DNA from: an uncultured Verrucomicrobiota bacterium
Lineage (GTDB): Bacteria > Verrucomicrobiota > Verrucomicrobiia > Opitutales > Seribacteraceae
DNA length: 35,814 nucleotides
Assembly (NCBI GenBank): GCA_902618175.1
Contig: CACMZN010000021.1
Coordinates: 1 to 35,814 of the forward strand
Direction: 5' to 3'
Made by a program: the position numbers and the translations under genes
In this document: piece by piece, positions 30,101-33,500 of the stretch
How the letters are laid out: each line of letters opens with the position of its first letter
Position numbering within the stretch: position 1 is the stretch's first letter
Notes under the pieces: generated by a model
Databases searched by the model: none
Told to the model about the DNA's origin: nothing
The model's input: only the letters and a program-made list of their open reading frames with translations

Positions 30101-30548
30101 TTCTCAAACCGTAGTCATCAATGACCAGGAGGACGTCATGGCTAGGATAGGAAATGAAATCCCACTCAGCGTGGAACTTCTCGACCTCAATGGAGCAAGT
30201 GGTGTGATTTCTGGATTTTTGTCTCTAAGTAAGGAGGATATTCTTGAAGGCGAGGTTGTTGGAAATGCCGGATGGAGGAGATCCAATTGGTTTGGAGAAT
30301 TTCTTTTGGGTCAGGATTCCTGGATTTTTCATTACCAGTTGGGCTGGTTGTTCGTGGCTCCAGATGCATCGGATGGACATTGGTTTTGGGATCCGTTTCA
30401 CCAGGGATGGTGGTGGACCAATGAGCAGAGCTATCCCTATTATTTGCTTCATCTGGAAACTTTTCCCATTTGGCATTACTTAGACAGTCAAAATGGAGCT
30501 TTGCGTTATTACGATTTTGAATCCAATGTATGGAGTAGCCGCCCATGA
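15111..30548 (+). CDS. Giant multidomain surface protein: C-type lectin, metzincin protease, LamG, Ig/cadherin-like, stalk
   Basis: One uninterrupted frame of 5145 residues. The order is a membrane segment or signal anchor (about 18-36); a charged globular region with three Cys; a C-type-lectin-like domain (318-473); a zinc metalloprotease (about 486-850; HELGHNFGLNH at 780-790); a PKD-like domain (about 1130-1220); a possible cupredoxin-like segment near 1285-1315; two LamG-like domains (about 1570-1752 and 1804-2000); many GxGY beta-motifs; a duplicated 100-120-residue module (2417-2642); a Cys cluster (2783-2881); a carboxypeptidase-regulatory-like domain near 3225-3265; thrombospondin-3-like repeats (3646-3743); Ig-like domains with the TEDGNLTS pattern; a cadherin-like pair flanking a Ser/Thr/Glu-rich stalk (4562-4934); and a Trp-rich C-terminus. 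Expected at the cell surface as an adhesin or polymer-degrading protein. Its exact function is unknown. It follows the secretin gene in the same direction and overlaps the next gene by four bases. Confidence 0.9.
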   Translation: MPLSFMPIKRLYRGRGKYFAGLVLLCASVLIFLVKSTQSRLIWDREASSKSSSAQTSSEETNEKSFLADAKEAVMSKAKTKPAEDYDEWCQARDYKDLSDHQVFGQFEEWMEQFEEISRDFHVDFKIHDYPNFKSFFQTGLKLSRTRAKVLQSIIRGDPCKALEMAIDEEKLKSLPGLILRNMEVWQSEYADLEAMHVCYDPKHPKGLIKRTVRFQNGKNFRAWVYGKRLNLQSRKGLSIWGISIGDDLAVSDLPYREKEIAGEAIIALGDEQIKYANEYEKDLFLREIRESERRSSNRSHQVTYPLLAGSSGITQYYEKRYKVYDGLYTWTDAVQIANAQNGRLATIDSAEENRLIWNLLQTASTGTDSTGASLKYAWIGATDNSEQNGSTWDAETNATSALTLQISAEEGDWKWLGEGKDVSSGNYVNWQGGDEPSNTSLDYAAMDLNDADGKWWDVNETSQFPFVVEYDSVMEPAFLSTSFDGFRKVLVVPVRFQDEGFTYTGSSAPFVDEFGNVLYPELQKDSFEPVSQVNLSKAMEEVKEFYLRNSDRTFHLEPVISPTVTIPMDKYRKLDDNGEPINPGDGPNLFDSSGSFFGYEAITREELSPFDASETTNPIDENGSISDAALKQVIAEGEQWNYHGAAFQGVSGVEIGSDFNQTYSKTPTISFIGGNLNPNDSDLPHPNFSSAKAVAVLDAFGKLSAIKMLDSGSYYYSAPEVRIDDQNYSSINAIFEQIVVSWVVVSTYDSGAEGLGYVGSAGAHAVARNGEVSSTTIAHELGHNFGLNHSNTFTSMSEKPNSDEAINEEYGNPHAVMGTSSIQNSGDLTVLAKVGTQVKGHFGYTIGESQGVDVVRIYNPDTPSGSVLKEANATGMPDNLFRIYRHDYDSAPLSLMESTFLLDLPYDSLSYLNEKNASAFELEINGTGDGATGILDFDNQQIVILSGGKGFVEEPVLHVLGLESNESESNTTILTLDPSWIRVPAGTDANVSAILRDFNQSAPRGLRGMTIDASQYVPQTSSELGSSLGAYWLSYRRNVSEFGLSVILGTAETSLVPDETDNNTPYLDYLLDMTLHTPDDFTDAYLLPGFTFSDYEADVHVTPLSKGGIYPMEYLNVVVNTGTVAAGNASAPTFSLDVSTQTPSIGEYVAINARVTDGNVSDYAYSWFVNEIPVTDSSFLNQPTLNKTFENVGEYVVRSVVSDMKGGIASKNMIFRVGDYYNYGKSMVSGTVRSGKGVLQGARVVIEPATVIEHNVSMTGSPVGSYLPSGTNAPLRYLIDGMEAPDLVFRRGETHRFHFDSTTQGYPMSFLLHPEHEMPRVRLKMLVNPLVDQPGLNYLEPPEVSLTGGSSFTNYLSSEIGTIKDYQDGAMGNSTSPLLITRPFAKTLLSDTNVTNVRTRPHEKDDFGLYVSYGGKGYDRDNLPNAYVYRSSFWENYSEENATVKAYVDGVGTMSPVIAESFLGSIWETRTNSDPVSPEAEVVIWGTGSDANATISVYEPPTGNEPHRQITVNDQGFNYEPNGTMAVIHYPQQPLATWTFDRHESLFDDKSQARFQPSPAWNGGIVTNLSHYWSFDEDNGTTIADQPQSGNGNSLDVTSYGAGNLSDPTLSVWGTKGRALSLDGTPLTLTDGVPSIPFTFSAWLMPENDHSLDIGGEDLTYHENNRTYEFSGTFTQRLSDANQWTHLAIVAESAAAGYLYVDGQQASFTGASISSGSNAVTGAMIGLLDEVKVYSDAKTEEEVKHLAGRLFLDLSGNKYHAAPIGPDFPMTDPVSDPGISTDTPGVSSGDGLPRALGDSFLGEDHGRSLDWDDNDSYLDLSMHTSSFAGLNQGSISFWVRPELQTEDMTIFSASDVDDNQSYLRIMVRGQIGVLQYHVVNDGVEVAKFYTPTGSAVTHSGTAQMSDWHHVVLNVDSSKSEFWVDGVLAESLEYSTGSGARRAFFSDVENIDFMAIGNFKTNEANASNSFYGGMDDFNVYARSLTQDEITFLYELRKGREQIPRLDSVVDSIGTMEMVQSGQGYKESPEVVFSYGADANETAQLTAYDSSATPAHGTMAYDVNSSTIWVYHLQDYSSSDSNWRVGDEYGWRVFEEATGLAELNATSVDRILWIKDTGINNTLLLPNDRNVTRRYVEYVVEGDGRFASPTQNFGAPKGIFGYQSPPELSIDPAPSGTLHASGYSLFFLDVNQSAEIVNGGMGLQDEAFDSDLVRISGKGFRPEQTRTVSNTNFDGTTSETLITTSTREDWGRESTGELSYNHEAHDVTNYSRLQSITLGTNQRIDANGQVYFQDWTQNDAAGEPRGVTMEFNQTVSHATVENPGFGYSLPAEVYLVGGQMHAEQLNQYVERNQTGSSGMHHPIPPLFKEAEFSLNSDANGSITELNVTHSGYGYWWHPSVVIAGGGGYGAQATVDGEYKFFIPQLDSNSSSGNHALISFGPIEEDFEKIRLRKKSSLSSGFEFSTDSMNTTPTLVVDYANGETVSNLIASLEILGVSGSATPELILPLYLSGAGSTELLFGDVDVTLSDVEVDRQLALTTYKFIVPQNNDLISIGFLDSNLSTLVLEENSSLTEGFVLDVNLSSQVLKIQYAENETVSRLIEKLKEDNNATVSSIYLDVNGTAELLAGSGSELLSDYNATRLGAIDKISITDGGRGYFNLDSNNTPVASMELSGVVNPEENATFELRLGGSLDEIIPSGGTYGHLDVWIEIWDRNRSEYDIDANGDRATAVAKVRNGVIEKVVVVESGRGYLDPEVFVRGTAPKNKKVFDSYNDDKNRTRIWRCLNLRETSSGTHEICGHMERGLYPPHNCPGEQDSLFLATDEKDDTAVTDWWNRHSNDNDNPHILCDDYHADSPVSPQDPTSLEYSALIHKTAGFKTRVCGGTKSNYVLVNDSYRSPYEWWSSLEAKLAPIAEGGEIKQIVVLDGGKMYASMESAISGSGGKVDPIPVFDENGTHAQMIFDDVSLNNFEYDYLSNPSGSGHGFRERPWSWDGVDEGETYFNKPAYGPSGKGEVLTISHRPSTFFSTLGFSELSLKDSLGDRVIGVTVRDGGKYKDEKVLDGVQLDIDFNGSHRPDLDKNGSVDFVSAKAILHSTYSLTGFVLDENATFNDSLGTDVIANTTDDDRLRSLYVEEPSVYLIPSLGNAPLIDTETNGSFFRLNGLVEYDPSPGKGFFDLYVDHRFPANFYYGFSSNTLPSMGGSVTVTEGMPGMNWAVNGNAPALRKTYAYTDQNGFYAVGDLSPGLYNVAVFMEDKNFQEITFRPDSNLTQVSRTLYVPGFPDLVMQSDDFGFGVSRMIWNQDAREAGNPGVTMTFEDELEYEQKILEGIGYGFDTNFIPELTIVPDASNTSSGTPKIQVEVLSVDGSLKLTIIDDENTTKFNPNDRFTVSYSSSISGVDFSENYLYSDIEDSSWSGILDSPGRGSPRVLISPGDGNGSNWVEVAPYTSSKQSNLDSNFTFSALAFDENGNVLDANSVQWGILLDYDDVNVSKVAVLSNNSGSSTDLTLYSTLQRGRVEKVQVLSRGSNYTNGSLVQLVGAGVDFNASLVVGGNGEIIDVNVSDKGSGYDDQSQVVIVDDNGVGAVLAPVLGGGTLYLEANMTYNSQNLTAQVGVMVSERNELSSREKWMDLYLGSFLDDNASWWASDPDNDSLSNEAEYETGTHPQLSDTDGDGLNDGNETKGNLFNGVVVRTNPLLSDTDGDGLTDFQEVNGTTHPLLVDTDDDSLSDGEEIELGLDPTAEDQIASLGGIIFNGKNISGDLYLAIERDTFADESSISSWEQKTNTFPQFYTFNNRPLGHLHRISAYIDSSNNGQYDSGEPFATWEGNLTTNFFNANLALIDSPPSISFDSGIASEINASRGDQIPLSVTATDFPSFTWDLEGSALTSATGASTMVWESTTQTGYKLLLSGNATTVLEINSTTVATPVDAVYGSYDLFFKAIDGESSESVTIQQTYHVLDKNPPEIFFKGVSGSGQAQDQNTTINWPYGTSFSSAVLLFEATDTEDGNLTSEVNIQGVSNLNVYDLNQSQILKFSVSDEYGNVTDANLTVQIKDLAKPEISFAGADEIYLIQGQDYNMTVLLQDYATVTDNYDGNLSSQINLVGLEDVNLSVVSDYSVYFIVSDSSGNEANKTLTVQVQDPAYVIDGSAFDGYLSGAVVTFDADGDGVGDLANSSVTDENGSFQLIFSSSELSAIDLDGDGKLDPDEGSILVTGSTGTTDATTGLSFNGVYAADANSSVVSPLTTVLNTLIQAGMDKTEAESKLISSLGLPTDLNVTTYDPVKGAMEGNASAMQFLATGAKVANFLSQADAFADYTLTVVQTSYAKQQGAARQIANMIIVTSAKDVLSDDQKISLYLNNFLSDLDASVVVNESELLLASSLIQASNDSLDAAWDGTDANVQTGFSELLKRQIAIDELVMDSIYERASEQGIFYSEYSNLLTSVEENAASETGINQFAPIGQPASHTLYLDNLSTGDFLVDLNVSDPDGGAFNASISSGNFDQDGDQTLAFSLSTDFKVFLQDRDDLIALSSNNDLNHTLSIFLVDAGDKNSTFDLNFEFLSEVVEENVVSTSSAETDSSADTVQATSSASVASYVIAASTVSIPSVSTTGESSGDTSANVATTLIVAESSNSQTVEETSASTEESTSLVSEAIPASTTVESEQSEESPTLETSTETTSMIETSDETTVTSSTISEEESVGESASVDSSNVSSTDESTSSDSSTVETSSSEEAQSVQTETEESATSLETSDAEDTQQTVDTSDSVETISDTVNSETESTGETSLTSTEDALETETALEPTIQGTDISEEESMEESTVISVAEEATPAIDDLVEEPTVETLVSETEEILVEETVVIETEQDVSTQDSLVDEESVSESVEPITTTDSEEDEILEDTSSQEIDSSLDPSETNAISVEETEELEETEELMEGSEDEGDPVMENSPPGGEDFYAQLQENEIFEGAVAVILSFQDLDGDPVVSFISSGNFDDDSDGNLAFRMTDSQTVVINDQEDVMARIGNEIPLSVELLDLNGASGVISGFLSLSKEDILEGEVVGNAGWRRSNWFGEFLLGQDSWIFHYQLGWLFVAPDASDGHWFWDPFHQGWWWTNEQSYPYYLLHLETFPIWHYLDSQNGALRYYDFESNVWSSRP
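16062..16530 (+). other. C-type-lectin-like domain in the giant protein
   Basis: Residues about 318-473 follow the lectin fold pattern: YTWTDAVQIANAQNGRLATI at the first helix, YAWIGATDN, then WLGEG, NYVNWQGGDEPSN and KWWDVNETSQFPFVVEYD. The EPS-type triplet and the KWWDV strand stand where calcium-site EPN and WND motifs lie in classical C-type lectins, suggesting but not proving carbohydrate binding. The disulphide cysteines are absent, as often in bacterial versions. Confidence 0.82.
17448..17480 (+). other. Metzincin zinc-binding site HExxHxxGxxH
   Basis: The sequence HELGHNFGLNH at residues 780-790 has the three histidines and the catalytic glutamate of metzincin proteases. A candidate Met-turn (HAVMG, Met818) follows 28 residues later. 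The surrounding VLVVPVRFQD segment near residue 490 recalls M6/M11-type peptidases. The catalytic set appears complete, so an active protease is likely. Confidence 0.85.
19818..20364 (+). other. First LamG/concanavalin-like domain
   Basis: Residues about 1570-1752 show the LamG pattern: SHYWSFDEDNGTTIAD, GKGRALSLDG-like strand, PFTFSAWLMPEN, QWTHLAIVAE, YLYVDGQQ and GLLDEVKVYSDAKTEEEV. Such domains bind carbohydrate or protein ligands. This copy looks shortened in the middle. Confidence 0.75.
20520..21105 (+). other. Second LamG/concanavalin-like domain
   Basis: Residues about 1804-2000 repeat the LamG pattern more completely: GSISFWVRPE, MTIFSASDVDDNQSYLRI, DWHHVVLNVDSSKSEFWVDG and GGMDDFNVYARSLTQDEI. 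It lies about 50 residues after the first copy and is only distantly similar to it. Confidence 0.8.
22359..23036 (+). repeat. Two tandem copies of a 100-120-residue module
   Basis: Copy A (22359-22727, residues 2417-2539) and copy B (22728-23036, residues 2540-2642) share the same order: YKFFIPQ / YKFIVPQ, then LISFG / LISIGF, KKSSLSSGFEF / ENSSLTEGFVL, YANGETVSNLI / YAENETVSRLI, STELLFG / TAELLAG. The similarity is at protein level only, so the duplication is old. I do not recognise the family. Confidence 0.75.
23457..23753 (+). other. Cysteine cluster in a cysteine-poor protein
   Basis: Five cysteines lie between residues 2783 and 2881 (in RCLNL, EICGH, HNCPGE, HILCDD and TRVCGG), together with several His and Asp residues. 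Elsewhere I find Cys only in the first 200 or so residues. This suggests a disulphide-stabilised or metal-binding inserted domain that I do not recognise. Confidence 0.6.
26046..26340 (+). repeat. Thrombospondin type 3-like calcium-binding repeats
   Basis: Residues 3646-3743 hold four related units: DPDNDSLSNEAE, DTDGDGLNDGNE, DTDGDGLTDFQE and DTDDDSLSDGEE, with spacers of 10-30 residues ending in THP, TNP or LDP. The DxDxDGxxD spacing fits calcium-binding TSP3 repeats, which often act as rigid connectors in secreted bacterial proteins. Confidence 0.88.
28545..28793 (+). repeat. Cadherin-like domain, copy 1, before the stalk
   Basis: The segment with DLNVSDPDGGAFNASISSGN, FDQDGDQTLAFSL, VFLQDRDDLIAL and LNHTLSIFLVDAG resembles bacterial cadherin-like domains. 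The copy at 29985-30240 has the same landmarks in the same order. Confidence 0.7.
28794..29913 (+). repeat. Ser/Thr/Glu/Val-rich low-complexity stalk
   Basis: Residues 4562-4934 (about 370) consist almost wholly of Ser, Thr, Glu, Val, Ala and Asp, with no aromatic residues over long stretches and no exact repeat unit. It is in frame with normal codon use, so it is a coding stalk and not an assembly artefact. Similar acidic Ser/Thr regions extend surface proteins away from the cell and are often O-glycosylated; that is an inference here. Confidence 0.85.
29985..30240 (+). repeat. Cadherin-like domain, copy 2, after the stalk
   Basis: The landmarks are LSFQDLDGDPVVSFISSGN, FDDDSDGNLAFRM, VVINDQEDVMARI and LSVELLDLNG. 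It matches copy 1 most clearly at ISSGNFDxDxDxxLAF. Confidence 0.7.
30270..30545 (+). other. Trp/Tyr-rich C-terminal module
   Basis: The last 92 residues (5054-5145) hold 11 Trp and many Tyr/Phe, in short repeats: WFGEF, SWIFHYQLGWLFVA, HWFWDPFHQGWWWTNEQSYP, IWHYL and LRYYDFESNVW. I recall similar endings on large predicted exported proteins of Opitutae-type Verrucomicrobiota. The terminal position suggests a cell-surface attachment or sorting role, but this is inference. Confidence 0.65.
30532..30535 (+). promoter_or_regulatory. Shine-Dalgarno-like GGAG for the second giant gene
   Basis: GGAG lies 9 bases before ATG 30545, inside the last codons of the preceding gene. It supports this start and translational coupling across the ATGA overlap. 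It is the only good ribosome-binding site I see in the window. Confidence 0.55.
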
Positions 30549-33500
30549 GACATCTGAAAATCAAGTCCCTTTTTCTTTATCCCGCAATTCTGTTTGCTTC
30601 GATTTCCGTCTTTGCCCAAAATTCTGACCTCCGTATTGATTTCGTCGGCGATCCACCCACTCAAGTTCTGATCGGATCAACCTTTTCAATCAGCGCCCAG
30701 GTTTCTCTGGACGTAAATGGTACGACTGCCGTACCGGCGGGTCAGACCGTGACCGCTTTTTTGCAACTCAGATCCCCAGACGGTTTGATTTTGGCTTCCC
30801 ATACGGAAACCTGGAATGGATTCCCCGAGACAGGTCGATCGAGTTTTTTAGATAATGACCCGAGAACCATCGAACAGGTATTGTTTCAAATTCCATGGAG
30901 CGAGGCTCAGAAGTGGACGGATACTGCCCAATGGACCATCGTGGCTCAAGTGCAGGGCGCGGCCACTGAGAATGACCTGTCTGACAATACGGTGTCGCAT
31001 TCATTCAGTTTGGAGATTCCCAATTTGGCGGTGACTTCCCTTTCCACCTCGGAATCTTCTTATCTTCCGGATTCCGAGGTGACTGCCGTGGTATCCGTAA
31101 AGAACGTGGGACTGGTCAGGACACAGGAAGGAGTCTTTTTTCCCTTGGTCGCCCGTCTTTTGAGAAATGGATCCACGGTGGACCAAGAGAGCATCGTGTT
31201 GCCTTTCGTTGACCAGGGAGTGACACCTTCCATGGAAGCGGATCAGGAATATTCACAAATCGAGATTCCCAATCTGCGCATACCTGCGGATGCCGCCATT
31301 TCGGATACCTTTACTTTGGAAGCGGTGGTGGATCCTGCCTTTGCCTTTCAGGGCCAGATTGTTTATGAAACCGTGGAGGATGCCGAAGCTTCCGACAATC
31401 GAAGTGAGGTGCCCATTACGATCAATGCCGGAACCGTCCAATTGAGGGTGGATCCGGACAGTTTCTACGGAGACGTCGGTACTTTTCGGGGATTGGATCC
31501 CATCCGCATTTCATTCTCCATACGCAACGAAGGAACCGCATCCATGGGAACCGGAGATTCCTTCACCGCGCAGGTTTTGCTCTCTGAAACCGATACCGTC
31601 CTCAATATGGCCCGTAGTTTCGTACTTCGGGAATTTGATCTTGGCCAGAGTGGTTTGGGAGCCAACCTCAAACCGAACGAAACCATTAATCTTGATTGGA
31701 TTCAGCAATTGCCGGACAACTATGAAGGAGATTATTACCTTGTCGTACGAATCACCGACAACTCAAACGGAGGAGCGGATTCCTTTCCCTTGAGTAATAC
31801 TCCGGTCGTCAGCCTCACTTCGAAAAATGCCGGAACCACCTTCATGCAGGCGCCGGGTAGAACCGTGGACTTGGAAAGACCCCATGCAAACGGCGATGGA
31901 ACCACCTACGTATATGAAAGAGCTCCCTCTTCCGGAATCGACGTCTACAAGCAGATCTATCTTCGCAATCGATTCTTGGAATCAGACCCGCCTGAAAACC
32001 TTCCATCGGGAAACCTGACCGACCACGGAACCTTGCTGAGTGAATCCATTCTCGGAACGGGACAGAGAGCCAACGGCAACAGCCACAGACCAAGAATCAG
32101 CGCGGATGGCTCCACCGTCGTCTTTCATTCCATGGCCAATGATCTGGTTTTTGGAGACAACAACGGACAATCCGATGTTTTCATCTACTCCGTTCAGCAA
32201 GATCAGCTCAAAAGAGTCATGGACTTCAATAATCTCGCGGAAGCGAATGGGGGCAGTTTCTACGCGGACGTCAATGGAGACGGTACCAAGGTGGTTTTCG
32301 AATCCGTGGCCACCAACCTACAGACAAGTGGAGTTGCAACCAGCGGTAGACAAATCTTTCTTCTGGACATGACTCAGGGAGAAAACGGCACCATTCGAGC
32401 CATCACCTCGGGAAATGGGGACAGTGCGAGACCCACCATCGACGACGCCGGCAAATACGTCACCTTCTCATCCGACGCCACCAATTTGAACGCCACCAAC
32501 CTGAGCAGTGATGAGAATGGCCAGACCGACGTCTTCGTGTTCAATACCGAGGACAACAGCACACATTGCGTCAGCCTGAATTATTTCGGGATCGCCGCCA
32601 TCGGGGGCGTTTCGGATCAGGCTGAAATCAGTGGGGATGGATCCACCATTGCATATCGTTCAAAGGCCACCAACTTGGTGACCGGCAAGGGTATTTCCAG
32701 CATCGAGGTGGTTGGGGGTGGTGTGGGGTATTTGGGCAACCCCACCATTGTCGTCACGGACTCGACGGGAACGGGTAGTGGAGCGGTCCTGTCTCTGCAG
32801 AACGGTACCGATGCATATGGACAGATCCAAGTCAATGGAGTCACCATTCTGGATGCGGGTAGAGACTACCGCGAACCAGTCGTCACCGTGGTTCCCGATC
32901 CCAACCAACCTGCCCCAGTATGGACTGCTACGATCGTCGCTCACCTTAGTCATCCCGAAGGAGATCTCTATAAGATAAAAGTTGCCGATTTGAACGGAAC
33001 GACCACGAATGCCGGATCGGTTCCCTTGTATTCAGTCCGCATAAGTGAAAAGGATGGGGTGGGAGGGGACATGCCCAGCCGGGATCCATCCATCAGCTAC
33101 GATGGAAAGTCCATCGTATATTCCACTCAGTCTTCCAATCTGCTGGACCTAAACGTTACCCGGGCGGACGGAAGCGTGTACTACAATGCCCCGGTTCGCC
33201 AAGCCCTCGCGGAGGCTGTTTTGGTTGGTGGGATTGGCGAGATCGAAGTGCAGGATTCGGGTTCGGGGTATCAGAGTGGATTTCTCAGAATCGAGGATTT
33301 TTCCGGAAGCGGATCCGGAGCCGTCGCCAGTTACCAAGTCGATTCCTTCGGGCGGATATCTTCCATCACCATGGTTGCCGCCGGAGCCGATTATGATTTG
33401 GATTCCACTGTGGTCAGCGTGGACAACCCACGCGGAGGCACCGGTTTTGTTGCCGGTGAAGTGCGTTTTCCCAAGGAATCCGGTATCGGACAGAACCGTG

